Counted from the first letter of the stretch, positions 14,441 through 24,002 are shown. The stretch is 32,636 nucleotides of DNA from an uncultured Saprospiraceae bacterium (GCA_938010715.1 CALLVG010000238.1:1-32636), one strand, 5' to 3'. The notes: generated from the letters alone by a model not told the origin. Numbers and translations are program-made.

Positions 14441-15916
14441 ATGAAATATATATTTTCCTTCATTTTTAGTTTTACTCTATTGAGCCTTTCAGCCCAAAAC
14501 ATTACAGACGTAATAAGGTACTCGACGATAGAGTATGGAGCAACGGGAAGAGCGATCGGAACGGGTAGTTCATTTAGTGCGATTGGAGCCGATTTCTCGT
14601 TGATTGGTTCTAATCCAGCAGGTTTGGCAGCTTTTAGAAGATCTGAGTTGGTGATTACGCCCAGTTTTAGTTTGGGCAGTACAAATGCAAATCTTGCTGA
14701 AGATGCCGCATCCTCGACAAATGATAAAAAGATAGGTGTTGGTCTCAATAATTTTGGGATAGTCCTTGCTAGTAGTAAGCCATCCAGAAAATGGAAAACT
14801 TTTAATTTTGCCTTGGGGATCAATCGTTTGGCAACTTTTGGAAATAATATTTCTTATTCAGGATCGACAACTGGTTCTGTCACTGATAGATGGCTTGAGT
14901 TAGCGCAAGATTTTGCTCCTGATGAATTATTGCAAGATCCTTTTGAGGCTGGTTTGGCATTCAATGCTGATGCCATTTATCAAAATGAAAATACTGGGCC
15001 ACGAGAATACGCAAGTGATTATCAAACCTTTAGAAGTACTCCATTAACCAAATCACAAACGATAAATCAGTCAGGCTATATTTCTGAATTTGGAATTTCT
15101 TTAGCATCTAATTTCAAAGACAAGTTATACGTCGGAGCAATGCTCGGCTTACCGATTCTTTTATTTGAGGAGGAGAGAACTTATGAAGAAATTGATGAGC
15201 GTGATAGAGTGGATTTTTTCGACGATTTGGAGTTTAAGGAAAACTTATCTGCTGCTGGAGCAGGAATCAACCTAAAATTAGGCTTCATTTATAGACTAAA
15301 TCAACAACTAAGATTTGGTTTAGCTGGTCACACGGCAACGGTCTATGCCATTGAAGAAGATTTTAGTACTTCGATTGATTATCAATTTACAGATCCTAAT
15401 GCCAATCCTTTAGGGCTACAAGAATCTCCTGCTGGGAATTTTGAATATAGTTTAAAAACACCTTGGCGATTGATCGGGAGTGTCGGAACTATCATCGCAA
15501 AGAAAGGATTCTTAAGTGCTGAAGTAGAATATGTTGATTATTCGGGTAGCCGATTCAATTTTGAAAGTGAGGCAGGTGGTGAAATTAACCGACAAAATCG
15601 TTTGAATTCAGAGATAGCCAATGACCTCAACACTGCTCTTAATTTAAGATTGGGCGGAGAGTGGACTTACGATATCTATAGATTTAGAGCAGGTGCTAAT
15701 ATGTTGGGTGCAATCTCAGAAGAGTCAAAAAATGGAATTGTCTATAACGCTGGATTGGGATTAAGAAAGAATGCTTTCTTTATGGATTTGGGTTATCGTT
15801 TCAATCGCACAGAAGGAGAATTTTATGCTTATCAAACGAGCGCATCGAGTTCCCAATTAATTCAAAATCAAATATCGAAGAACTCCTTTGTTTTGACTTT
15901 TGGTTGGAAAATATAA
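14441..15916 (+). CDS. FadL/OmpP1-like outer-membrane beta-barrel protein
   Basis: A 491-residue protein with signal peptide MKYIFSFIFSFTLLSLSAQ. The mature start carries the pattern RYSTIEYGATGRAIGTGSSF, then GADFSLIGSNPAGLAAFRRS. That 'G..R..G.G..F.A.GAD......NPAGLA..R.SE' pattern is typical of Bacteroidota OmpP1/FadL/TodX transporters and of the related PorV-type proteins. The rest alternates hydrophobic and polar residues in strands, and the end (LTFGWKI) is a short C-terminal beta-strand. Such barrels move hydrophobic compounds across the outer membrane; the substrate is unknown. It is a single gene closed by a terminator at 15946. A role with T9SS is possible by analogy but nothing in the sequence shows it. 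Confidence 0.85.
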   Translation: MKYIFSFIFSFTLLSLSAQNITDVIRYSTIEYGATGRAIGTGSSFSAIGADFSLIGSNPAGLAAFRRSELVITPSFSLGSTNANLAEDAASSTNDKKIGVGLNNFGIVLASSKPSRKWKTFNFALGINRLATFGNNISYSGSTTGSVTDRWLELAQDFAPDELLQDPFEAGLAFNADAIYQNENTGPREYASDYQTFRSTPLTKSQTINQSGYISEFGISLASNFKDKLYVGAMLGLPILLFEEERTYEEIDERDRVDFFDDLEFKENLSAAGAGINLKLGFIYRLNQQLRFGLAGHTATVYAIEEDFSTSIDYQFTDPNANPLGLQESPAGNFEYSLKTPWRLIGSVGTIIAKKGFLSAEVEYVDYSGSRFNFESEAGGEINRQNRLNSEIANDLNTALNLRLGGEWTYDIYRFRAGANMLGAISEESKNGIVYNAGLGLRKNAFFMDLGYRFNRTEGEFYAYQTSASSSQLIQNQISKNSFVLTFGWKI

Positions 15917-15945
15917 ATCCCAAAAAAATAAGCGGTAACTAAAAA

Positions 15946-15982
15946 AAAACGCATCAAGAATCAATGATTTTTGATGCGTTTT
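15946..15982 (+). terminator. Rho-independent terminator of the FadL-like gene
   Basis: AAAACGCATCAA (15946-15957) pairs with TTGATGCGTTTT (15971-15982), a perfect 12-base stem with a 13-base loop, running into further T residues. It lies 30 bases after the stop. Confidence 0.85.
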
Positions 15983-16014
15983 TATTTTGATGTCAAAAAC
16001 ATCAATGGAAATCC

Positions 16015-16022
16015 TAACTTTG
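16015..16022 (+). promoter_or_regulatory. Candidate -7 box for the methyltransferase-hutI cluster
   Basis: TAACTTTG matches the Bacteroidota -7 consensus TAnnTTTG and lies 38 bases before the GTG start. The nearest upstream TTTTG (15985-15989) gives a spacer of 25, longer than usual, so the call rests mainly on the -7 element. Confidence 0.35.
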
Positions 16023-16060
16023 AGTTTTTTACCAAATTATTCTTTATCAAAAATTGAATC

Positions 16061-17212
16061 GTGCAAATTGTAGCAAAAACTTTTCATGGATTAGAAGATG
16101 TACTCGTCGCGGAGTTGGAAGCCTTAGGTGCAACCAATATTAGAAAAGTGACCCGGGCAGTTGAATTTGAAGGCGATAAAAAATTACTCTATCGAGCTAA
16201 TTATGAGTTGAGAACAGCACTCCGAATTTTAGTTCCTTTTTATAGTTTTCGAGCGAGACATGAAAATCATTTTTATAAAAAAGTCAGTGAGTTCGATTGG
16301 TCAACATTGATTTCTAACCATCAGACGTTTGCTATTAACTCGGCAGTTTCTTCTCGATATTTCAATCATTCGAAGTATATGTCTTTGAAAATGAAAGACG
16401 CGATCGTCGATCAATTTCGAGATAGAACGGGAGAGCGGCCAAGTATTGACATCAAAGACCCTGATTTGCGATTTCATCTTTTGATACAAGATGATTACTG
16501 CGAGATTGCGATGGATAGTTCCGGTGCATCGTTGCACAAAAGAGGATATCGCCAAACAACCGTCGAAGCACCAATCAACGAAGCGCTGGCCGCAGGAATG
16601 ATTCTGCTATCTGGTTGGAAAAACGAAGTCCCGCTACTCGACCCAATGTGTGGTTCCGGAACAATTCCGATAGAAGCAGCTTTGATTGCACGTAATATAC
16701 CACCTCAAATTTTGAAAGAGCGTTTTGCCTTTCATGAGTGGAGAGATTATGATAGAAAGATCTGGGAAGAAGTGGTAAATGAAGCAAAAGAACGAAGCAA
16801 TACCGATGATTTAAAAATCACGGCATCCGATATAGACCCTCAAGCGCGACATTTCAGTCGAAAAAATGCAATTTTAATAGACTTGGGCGACGATTTGACG
16901 TTTGAAAGAAAGGACTTTTACGCTATTGAAGGAGATGAAACAGGCGGCGTTATTATTATGAATCCGCCTTATCATGAGCGAATGGAGTTGGAAGATGTTG
17001 AGGCATTTTATAAAGAAATAGGAGACCATTTTAAGTTTAAATTTTCGGGTTGGACGGCTTGGATGATTACTTCAAGTAAAGACGGCTTAAAAAGTATCGG
17101 TCTTCGGCCTTCAAAAAAATATACCTTGTACAATGGTAAGTTAGAGTGCAAGTATCAAAAATTTGAACTTTTTAAGGGAAAACGACTTGAGTTTCTAAAA
17201 AGTAAATCATGA
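16061..17212 (+). CDS. THUMP-domain class I SAM-dependent RNA methyltransferase (RlmL-N/YpsC-like)
   Basis: A 383-residue methyltransferase. An N-terminal THUMP-type RNA-binding region (about residues 1-165; GLEDVLVAELEALGATNI and RKVTRAVEFEGDKKLLYRAN) precedes a Rossmann methyltransferase domain. SAM motif I is LLDPMCGSGTIPIEAAL (from residue 192) and the catalytic motif is NPPY at 301-304, as in enzymes forming m2G. It corresponds to the N-terminal half of E. coli RlmL, which makes m2G2445 in 23S rRNA; the exact target here is inferred. The start is GTG at 16061: the frame has a TGA at 16055-16057, immediately upstream, and no ATG fits the family N-terminus. Its last four bases overlap the next gene (ATGA), so the two are translationally coupled. 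Confidence 0.93.
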   Translation: MQIVAKTFHGLEDVLVAELEALGATNIRKVTRAVEFEGDKKLLYRANYELRTALRILVPFYSFRARHENHFYKKVSEFDWSTLISNHQTFAINSAVSSRYFNHSKYMSLKMKDAIVDQFRDRTGERPSIDIKDPDLRFHLLIQDDYCEIAMDSSGASLHKRGYRQTTVEAPINEALAAGMILLSGWKNEVPLLDPMCGSGTIPIEAALIARNIPPQILKERFAFHEWRDYDRKIWEEVVNEAKERSNTDDLKITASDIDPQARHFSRKNAILIDLGDDLTFERKDFYAIEGDETGGVIIMNPPYHERMELEDVEAFYKEIGDHFKFKFSGWTAWMITSSKDGLKSIGLRPSKKYTLYNGKLECKYQKFELFKGKRLEFLKSKS

Positions 17213-17526
17213 GGAGTTTAGTAGTAGGATTTGTTTTGTTGCTAATTTGCTTTTGCGCGAAAGCGCAGGCTCAATTACCCAAAATCAATATTCAACTGAA
17301 CTCAACCAAAAAAGAAAATACAAAATACCCTTCCTTAAATTCCGTCTTTCAGTCAGATTTTAAAATTCAAGACAAAACCGTTCCGTTAGTCTATAGTTAC
17401 AAAGACTTGGCTTTCTTCTGCAAAATGGAAGTGCAAATTGAAAAATCGGCTAAAGTGCCATTCAAATTTAGATTGGGCGATGTACGATATGTTGACTATT
17501 TGGAACAAAAAATCGATTCATATTAA
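17209..17526 (+). CDS. Small secreted protein of unknown function
   Basis: A 105-residue protein with a clear signal peptide (residues 1-21, MRSLVVGFVLLLICFCAKAQ, then AQ), so it should reach the periplasm or surface. The mature part contains FFCKMEVQIEKSAKVPFKFR, followed by LGDVRYVDYLEQK. It has a single mature-chain Cys and no recognised domain. It overlaps the preceding methyltransferase gene by four bases (ATGA) and hutI by one base (TAATG), so it is a genuine member of a coupled three-gene unit although its function is unknown. The arrangement suggests co-expression rather than a shared pathway. Confidence 0.8.
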   Translation: MRSLVVGFVLLLICFCAKAQAQLPKINIQLNSTKKENTKYPSLNSVFQSDFKIQDKTVPLVYSYKDLAFFCKMEVQIEKSAKVPFKFRLGDVRYVDYLEQKIDSY

Positions 17527-18761
17527 TGAGTTCAATTTTAATAAGAAACATCAAAAGTTTGGTTCAGACCTGCGAAGGAACACAATTGGTTTGTGGAGCA
17601 GCAATGAAGAATTTGCCAATAATAGACAACGCTTTTTTATTAATTGAAAATGATAAAATTGCAGATTTTGGCTCAATGGAAAACGCGCCTGATCGAGCCG
17701 AAAAAGAAATAGATGCAATAGGCAAAATGGTATTTCCTTCGTTTTGTGATTCGCATACTCATTTGGTTTTTGCGGCAAGCAGAGAAGAAGAATTTGTAGA
17801 TAGAATAAATGGACTTTCTTACGAAGAAATGTCTGCCAAAGGAGGAGGAATTCTAAACTCCGCTCGAAAACTTCAACAAACTTCCGAGGAAGAATTGTAT
17901 GACCAAGCATTGGAAAGATTAGAAGAGGCAATTCATTTTGGAACAGGAGCAATCGAAATTAAAAGTGGTTATGGATTGACCCTCGATAGCGAGTTGAAAA
18001 TATTGCGAGTCATTAGGAAGCTAAAAGAAAATACGAATGCCATTATCAAAGCTACGTTTTTGGGCGCACATTCGATTCCGATGGAATATCGTTCTAATCG
18101 TTCGGCGTATGTTGATTTGGTGGTGAATGAAATGCTTCCGAAAGTAGTAGCCGAAGGATTGGCAGATTATATTGACGTCTTTTGTGAAAAAGTCGCTTTC
18201 TCCATTGCAGAAACTGAACGGATTTTGGAAGCTGGAGCAAAATATGGTTTGCCTGCAAAAATTCACACCAATCAATTTTATAGTTTAGGAGGCATAGAGA
18301 CAGCCATCAAATTTGGTGCAAAATCAGTGGATCACCTTGAAGTTTTGACGGATGAAGAAATCGACCTTTTGAAAAATTCGAAAACGATACCAACGCTTTT
18401 GCCAACAGCTCCGTTTTTTTTGAACCAAGATCATACACCGCCTGCGCGTAAAATGATTGAAAAAGGATTAGGTGTCGCATTAGCCACAGATTTTAACCCA
18501 GGAACTACGCCTTCCGTAAAAATGCCGTTTGTGCTTTCCTTGGGTTGTATCAAACTGAGAATGTTGCCAGAAGAAGCGATAAATGCCGCAACTATCAACG
18601 GAGCAGTAGCAATGGATGTGGAAAGCCAAGTTGGTTCAATTGCAAAAGGAAAAATCGCAAATGTGTTTATTACCAAAAAAATACCTTCAATTAACTATTT
18701 GCCCTATGCCTTTGGCAGCGATTTGGTCGAAAAAGCCATCTTAAAGGGTGAGGTGCATTAA
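17526..18761 (+). CDS. hutI: Imidazolonepropionase
   Basis: HutI hydrolyses 4-imidazolone-5-propionate to N-formimino-L-glutamate, the third step of histidine breakdown. The 411-residue length is normal. Amidohydrolase metal ligands are visible in FCDSHTHLVFA (H77 and H79), KIHTNQFYSLGG (His) and LATDFNPGTTPS (Asp). SGYGLTLDSELK and LGAHSIPMEYR are also family motifs. The N- and C-terminal segments form the small beta-domain. It is cytoplasmic and metal-dependent (Zn or Fe). It overlaps the upstream gene by one base. No other hut gene (hutH, hutU, hutG) lies in the window, so the pathway genes must be dispersed or lie elsewhere. Confidence 0.96.
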   Translation: MSSILIRNIKSLVQTCEGTQLVCGAAMKNLPIIDNAFLLIENDKIADFGSMENAPDRAEKEIDAIGKMVFPSFCDSHTHLVFAASREEEFVDRINGLSYEEMSAKGGGILNSARKLQQTSEEELYDQALERLEEAIHFGTGAIEIKSGYGLTLDSELKILRVIRKLKENTNAIIKATFLGAHSIPMEYRSNRSAYVDLVVNEMLPKVVAEGLADYIDVFCEKVAFSIAETERILEAGAKYGLPAKIHTNQFYSLGGIETAIKFGAKSVDHLEVLTDEEIDLLKNSKTIPTLLPTAPFFLNQDHTPPARKMIEKGLGVALATDFNPGTTPSVKMPFVLSLGCIKLRMLPEEAINAATINGAVAMDVESQVGSIAKGKIANVFITKKIPSINYLPYAFGSDLVEKAILKGEVH

Positions 18762-19132
18762 AAAGATCTATTAAGGTGCAGCTCAAAAAGAGACATTATG
18801 TTCTAATAGTGTAGTTTTGAGTAATAAGTGATTTATGGAGCTTTATATAGCGATTTTTTTTAATAGAAGAAACAAGTATATTAAATATGTCTTGTTCTGT
18901 TAATTTGGCAGGGTTTTGTCACTTAATTACATTGTCTTAATTATGAAATAGGATGATGTTTTAAACATAAATCATCGAGCAATAAAGAAAATGGCAGAAC
19001 GTTTTCAAAAATTCTGCTTCTTCTACCGTTTAAAACCAAAAACGATAACTACTTTTGCTGTTTAGAAGAGTGTTAATAACCTCAAAAGGTCTCAGAAAAT
19101 ACGCTACATCCATTTAAAATAAATTGGAAAAA
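18762..19132. other. Intergenic region between hutI and the T9SS surface protein
   Basis: About 370 A+T-rich bases with no plausible gene. Two weak folds are visible: CTCAAAAA (18782-18789) with TTTTGAG (18815-18821), and GCAGAA with TTCTGC around 18993-19018, followed by a T/C-rich stretch. Either could end hutI transcription but neither is a convincing terminator. The promoter of the surface-protein gene should be here; I found no clear TTG-N19-TAnnTTTG match. Confidence 0.45.
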
Positions 19133-22100
19133 ATGATATTTCGTCTCACTACCACGATGCTGTTTCTATTTTTCACACTAATAGTGTCAGCTCAAAAACC
19201 AGAAAATATTAAAGCCCTATCTGTTTCGAGTGTCGAAACAATTTTGGCTTGCGACCAGCAGTTTGCTGGAACTATTGCCTCTATTACGGCAGTCAGTGCA
19301 CAGAGCAATGATATCGGTTCCAATATAACTTACCTCTGTATGGGCGATGAGATTAGCATCGATCATGCAAATGATTTCAACCTTTTAGACAGCCCTAACT
19401 CTTCCGATGCGGGTATTGGATATGTATTTTTCGACTGTGCACCAACCGCCACAGGCCCATTGTTGAGAGCAGTGCAAGATGATAATTGTACAAATAAACA
19501 AGCGATAACCGATAGTAACGGAAATGTTCTTACTCAAGAATATGGGGTTTGGGTAGCAGCGGGTCAGTCCAATGGAGATGTGAATTTTCTAAATGATGGC
19601 TCATTGTCACGTAGTTTTGAGGGTGCGCGAGGAAGAAATCCTGTGCAGTTTTGGTTTGCTCCCATGACCTTTGATGATTTTGATACGAGAGGTTTTGTGA
19701 CAGATGGTTCGGGTGTTGTGGGGCCGTGTGTAAATTTGAATGCTGATGAAGCTTTTTCAGTAGTTTATCTCCCTGCGATAGAAGCACTTCAAAGAGAGTT
19801 GCCAAATAACAACGACCAATGTGAAGGTCGTTTTCAAGTGCTTGGAGGATTACCTTCATTTGATAATTCAACCTATAGCGTTTCTATTGTAAAAGTAAAC
19901 GATAACAGCGTACAAGGAACAGTGACAAGTGCAATGCCAAGTGTACTTGATTTTGTGAATTTCACCGTTCCAGAACAAGGAGAATATGAAATCACAGTAG
20001 AAGACGGAAAAAGCTGTGGTCTCACATTTAGAATGGATTTGAAAGGTTGTAATGGCATCACTTCTGATGGAGATAGAAGATTGGTCGCGCCAGGAGATAG
20101 AGTTTGTGTAGATGTTTCGGTCAATGATTTTACAGACATTGTAAGTGTTCAATATACCTTAGAGTGGGATGAGTCTGTATTGATGTTTGATGGTATTGAT
20201 GATCCGACACCTGTCTTTCCAGGAACAATAAGTACAGGAACAACTTTTGTAAATGATGGTCAATTGACTTTTTCTTGGATTAGTCCAAATTTGCCAGACG
20301 GTGTAACTGTTCCAGATGGGACAGTATTTTATGAATTGTGTTTTATTGCAATTGGGCAGGTAGGTGATTTTAGTGACATATTATTTACAAGTGGACAAAC
20401 ACCAATTGAAGTATCTGAAGAAGGTGACCAAAAGGTAGGTTTTAGTTCGCAGGTTACTGGTTTTGTGAAAATTTCAACCCAAGCAGTAGATTTAGAATTT
20501 GAAGTAGATACAGCTTGTTTTGCACAAAATGATGGAGGTTTTTCAATCAAACCTATTGCTGGTACGCCACCTTATTCTGTAACCTACAGAGCATTAACGA
20601 CGCCACCAAGTCCAATACAAGGCCCATTTGTGATAAATAACAATGGTGATGAAATTGAAGTAACCAATCAATCTGCTGGTACATTTGAAGTAACCGTGAC
20701 GGATAACTCAACTCCGCCAGAAACATTTACAGCAAATGTTGATGTTATCGAACGACCAGAGATAGCCGTTAATGTTGCAGATCCAGTTCAAGAGATTAGC
20801 TGTTTTGGTGATACTGATGGAATCTTAACTATTGATTTATTTGTAAATGGATTACAAGTCAATAATCCAGATCCGAATTTATACTCCTTTACCTGGAATA
20901 CAGGAGATGAGACCGTCGTTATTTCAAATCTTCCATCAAGATCATATTCGGTTACCGTTGAAGATCAATTTGGTTGTCGAGCAATGGATCAAGATTTTCT
21001 TGGGAATCCATTTCCACTTTCGATTACTGCTAATATTTCAGAGGCAACTTGCTCAGGAGCAGATGATGGAGCCTTACAATTTGTAGTTGATGAAGATCCA
21101 GTAAATCCTCCTCCTGTACCTCAATCATATAACATCGAAGTAACGGATCCTACAATGATGGTAACGACTATCAGAAGCGATCGATATAACTTATCAAGTG
21201 GCGCATTCTCAGGTAGATATGACATCACGGTAATAGATGACAATGGATGTCGATTAGATACATTTTTGATAGTTGGGGCACTACGCGAGCTTTCATTTAG
21301 CAGAGTTGTAGTTGATAATGTCTCCTGCAATGGAGGAACTGATGGTCAGGTGTTTATTGAAGGTCTTACTTCTCCACCACCAGCTGCGACGCCTTATACT
21401 TTCAATTGGAATTCCAATCCACCTATCCCAAATGGAAACACAACGAATACCGCAACAACAAGTAATATTGAAAATTTAGCCGCAGGTGATTATAGAGTTA
21501 GAATGAGTGATATGGATGGCTGTTTTATCGATACCACTTTCAACGTTACAGAGCCAGACCCAATCATGATTACCTTAGCATCAAAGACAAATGAGACTTG
21601 TGCAGGTATGGATGGAACCGCTGAAGTAAATGTTATTGGTGGGACTACTGTAGGGGGATATGATTTTGACTGGGGTGTGCCAGGACAAACTTCAAATGAC
21701 ATTAACAGATTAGCTGCGGGGGATTATACTTTAACCGTAACAGATGATAACATGTGTGTCGATTCACTTCAATTTAACATTGGAGAACCATCTCCTCCGG
21801 TTGTGATTGATTTTAAAAATGATACGATTGCATGTGATGGAGACATGGACGGTTCTTTGACGGTTACTGCAAACGATGGAAGCTCAGCCATTACGGAATA
21901 CAGATGGTCAACCAATGAGTCAGGTGCAAATCTTACGAATATAACGGGGCTGACCAATGGTGAATATTACGTTACAGTCGTGTCTGCCGATGGTTGTGAG
22001 ACAATTGATACGGCTTTGGTTGTAGCACCCCCACCAGTTGTAATTGACAGTATTACGCTTCAATCACCTTCTTGTCCAGGAGAAAATAATGGATTAGCAA

Positions 22101-23809
22101 TCGTCTTTCCAAGTGGAGGTACAGAGCCATACAACATAGCATGGAGTACCAACCCTGCTTCGCCAGGTGATCGAGTGTTGGTAGGTTTAGTAGCAGGAGA
22201 ATACACGGTAACGATAACAGATGCAAACTCCTGTGCATCTGCTGATGCGACATTTACGATCGTGGACCCTCCATCAATTGAAATAGATGTTGATATTCTT
22301 CGACCAGTAAGTTGCTTTGGAGCAACAGGAACCAATTGCGATGGAATGGCATCTGCCACTGGAGCATATAGTGACGGTTCAGCAGGAACGTTTAATTTTA
22401 TTTGGGAATCGGGAGAGGAAGATATGGGTGTACTTACCAGCACAGCCAATATGTTATGTGCAGGCAATCAGCGAGTTTCTGTAACAGATGGAAATTGTGG
22501 TACAACTGAAATAATAATGTTCCCATCAAACCCACCTTTAGAAACACGAGTTGAAGCATCTTCAGTTAGTTGTTTTGGGCTTTCTGATGGCGATATTTCA
22601 TTGGAAACGACAGGAGGTCAGCCAATGTATGATTTCACTTGGCTCAATCTTCCTCCACAAGCTACTGACAATGGAGATATGGTTACAAACCTACCAGCAG
22701 ATACTTTCTTTGTAAATATCACGGATGCTAATATGTGTACTTTTTCTACTTCAGTAATCATTACGGAGCCAGAAGAGTTTATTGCAAAAATTGATACATT
22801 ACAAACTTTTGATGTAGAATGCCCAGGAGGAGACAACGGACAAATCATTACGACCTTTGATGGTGGAAACAGCGGCAACTTAAGTTATAACTGGACTCCA
22901 AATGTTGCACCAACCAGTTCACCTGGTGCGTTTGATTTAGTTGCAGGCGATTACTCAGTCGAAATTACAGATGGGCGTGGTTGTAAATCAACAGCGACCT
23001 ACACTGTTAATGAGCCTCCTCCAATTCGATTTGAATTAGATACTATTGACCCAATTCGATGTTTTGGTTTTACGACAACATTGGGCATCATTAATCCAAG
23101 TGGAGGAAATGGAGCATCGTATGCTTACTCTGTAGATCAGGCGCCTCTCCAAGATATTACTTTTGGTACAAATGTCTTTTCAGGTCCGCACATTATAGAA
23201 GTTTTTGACAGCAGAAACTGCTCGGTCGATACAACGATAAATATTACACAACCAAATCCAGTTGTTATTAACATCGACCCAGTTATAGAAGTAGAGTTGG
23301 GAGATAGTTTAAGGTTAGTTCCTCAATTTAACCCAGGAGGAGCGATGATCAACCCCGATAGTATTTTCTGGACTCCTGCAGATCAACTTTCATGTGACCG
23401 TTGTCCAAATCCAGTGGTAAGACCGTTTGAAGATCAGGGTTATTTGATTACGGTTTATGATGAGAATGGCTGTCAAGGAGATGCTGAAGTATTTATTGAA
23501 GTGGATAAAAATAGAAATGTTTTCTTACCCAATGCTTTCTCCCCAAATGGAGATGGAATTAATGATGAGTTTAGAGTCTTTACTGGGGTTGGCGTGCAAA
23601 AAGTAAATTATGTAAGAATTCTTGACCGTTGGGGTGAAATGATTTATGAGCAAAAAGATATTGATGCAAATCAAAGTGGCATCCCGACTTGGGATGGATT
23701 CTTCCAAGGCAAACCAATGGATCCTGGTGTATTCATTTATTTAGTTGAAGTAGAATTTGAAGATGATGTTACATTGCTTTACAGAGGTGATATTACCTTG
23801 TTGAGATAA
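19133..23809 (+). CDS. Large T9SS-secreted surface protein with SprB-like repeats and type-B C-terminal domain
   Basis: A 1558-residue extracellular protein. I choose ATG 19133 (MIFRLTTTMLFLFFTLIVSAQ, a clean signal peptide) over the in-frame TTG nine bases upstream. An N-terminal domain rich in Cys and Asp (about 22-305) is followed by a cohesin-like beta-sandwich (about 311-448: VAPGDRVCVDVSVNDF, then VQYTLEWDESVLMFDGI). About 11 SprB-like repeats follow (roughly 459-1372). Each opens with a C.G..DG motif and ends with AG.Y.VTVTD..GC, for example VSCFGLSDGDISLETTGGQP and LVAGDYSVEITDGRGCKSTA. A last domain and the type-B sorting signal (from about 1460: NVFLPNAFSPNGDGINDEF, VRILDRWGEMIYE, TWDGFFQGKPMDPGVFIY) complete it. 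This C-terminal domain directs export through the outer membrane by T9SS and attachment or release. It probably acts as an adhesin or matrix protein; the ligand is unknown. A terminator follows. Confidence 0.92.
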   Translation: MIFRLTTTMLFLFFTLIVSAQKPENIKALSVSSVETILACDQQFAGTIASITAVSAQSNDIGSNITYLCMGDEISIDHANDFNLLDSPNSSDAGIGYVFFDCAPTATGPLLRAVQDDNCTNKQAITDSNGNVLTQEYGVWVAAGQSNGDVNFLNDGSLSRSFEGARGRNPVQFWFAPMTFDDFDTRGFVTDGSGVVGPCVNLNADEAFSVVYLPAIEALQRELPNNNDQCEGRFQVLGGLPSFDNSTYSVSIVKVNDNSVQGTVTSAMPSVLDFVNFTVPEQGEYEITVEDGKSCGLTFRMDLKGCNGITSDGDRRLVAPGDRVCVDVSVNDFTDIVSVQYTLEWDESVLMFDGIDDPTPVFPGTISTGTTFVNDGQLTFSWISPNLPDGVTVPDGTVFYELCFIAIGQVGDFSDILFTSGQTPIEVSEEGDQKVGFSSQVTGFVKISTQAVDLEFEVDTACFAQNDGGFSIKPIAGTPPYSVTYRALTTPPSPIQGPFVINNNGDEIEVTNQSAGTFEVTVTDNSTPPETFTANVDVIERPEIAVNVADPVQEISCFGDTDGILTIDLFVNGLQVNNPDPNLYSFTWNTGDETVVISNLPSRSYSVTVEDQFGCRAMDQDFLGNPFPLSITANISEATCSGADDGALQFVVDEDPVNPPPVPQSYNIEVTDPTMMVTTIRSDRYNLSSGAFSGRYDITVIDDNGCRLDTFLIVGALRELSFSRVVVDNVSCNGGTDGQVFIEGLTSPPPAATPYTFNWNSNPPIPNGNTTNTATTSNIENLAAGDYRVRMSDMDGCFIDTTFNVTEPDPIMITLASKTNETCAGMDGTAEVNVIGGTTVGGYDFDWGVPGQTSNDINRLAAGDYTLTVTDDNMCVDSLQFNIGEPSPPVVIDFKNDTIACDGDMDGSLTVTANDGSSAITEYRWSTNESGANLTNITGLTNGEYYVTVVSADGCETIDTALVVAPPPVVIDSITLQSPSCPGENNGLAIVFPSGGTEPYNIAWSTNPASPGDRVLVGLVAGEYTVTITDANSCASADATFTIVDPPSIEIDVDILRPVSCFGATGTNCDGMASATGAYSDGSAGTFNFIWESGEEDMGVLTSTANMLCAGNQRVSVTDGNCGTTEIIMFPSNPPLETRVEASSVSCFGLSDGDISLETTGGQPMYDFTWLNLPPQATDNGDMVTNLPADTFFVNITDANMCTFSTSVIITEPEEFIAKIDTLQTFDVECPGGDNGQIITTFDGGNSGNLSYNWTPNVAPTSSPGAFDLVAGDYSVEITDGRGCKSTATYTVNEPPPIRFELDTIDPIRCFGFTTTLGIINPSGGNGASYAYSVDQAPLQDITFGTNVFSGPHIIEVFDSRNCSVDTTINITQPNPVVINIDPVIEVELGDSLRLVPQFNPGGAMINPDSIFWTPADQLSCDRCPNPVVRPFEDQGYLITVYDENGCQGDAEVFIEVDKNRNVFLPNAFSPNGDGINDEFRVFTGVGVQKVNYVRILDRWGEMIYEQKDIDANQSGIPTWDGFFQGKPMDPGVFIYLVEVEFEDDVTLLYRGDITLLR
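20507..23260 (+). repeat. Array of about 11 SprB-like protein repeats
   Basis: Within the surface protein, units of about 70-95 codons recur. They have an opening Cys-x-Gly-x-x-(D/N)-G motif and a closing (A/S)G-x-Y-x-V-x-(V/I)-x-D-x-x-x-C motif. Opening copies include CFAQNDGG, CFGDTDG, CSGADDG, CNGGTDG, CAGMDG, CDGDMDG, CPGENNG, CFGLSDG and CPGGDNG. The units are diverged at both DNA and protein level, so this is an old array and not a recent tandem expansion. The paired cysteines could form one disulfide per unit. Confidence 0.8.
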
Positions 23810-23831
23810 CCTGTTTTTCAAAATAAAACAA

Positions 23832-23868
23832 AAAAGCCTTCATACGAATCTATAGTATGAAGGCTTTT
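23832..23868 (+). terminator. Rho-independent terminator of the surface protein gene
   Basis: AAAAAGCCTTCATAC, a short loop and GTATGAAGGCTTTTCT form a near-perfect 14-base stem with flanking A and T runs. It lies 22 bases after the stop codon. Confidence 0.9.
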
Positions 23869-23974
23869 CTATTGAAATGCTCTTAGGAATGGTGTTCATC
23901 AATTGATGTTCAACTTTTAACGTAAGTTTTTAAAATGAACTTCTAAATTCAAACGTTTATTTCAAGTAGCTTTT

Positions 23975-23982
23975 TAACTTTG
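23975..23982 (+). promoter_or_regulatory. Candidate -7 box for prs
   Basis: TAACTTTG matches the TAnnTTTG consensus of the Bacteroidota primary sigma factor. It ends 20 bases before the ATG at 24003, giving a very short leader. No clear TTG -33 element lies 19-21 bases upstream, so support is partial. Confidence 0.35.
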
Positions 23983-24002
23983 CCGAAACACTAACTTAAA
24001 AT

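Noticed and set aside
19124-19132. TTG start giving MEK before the surface protein
   Set aside because: The ATG at 19133 gives a clean signal peptide and needs no rare start; the upstream TTG adds three residues without support.
20507-23260. Regular repetition in the long plus-strand gene as a CRISPR or DNA repeat array
   Set aside because: The periodicity is at protein level, units are about 210-285 bases, diverged, and in frame; there are no identical short repeats with spacers.
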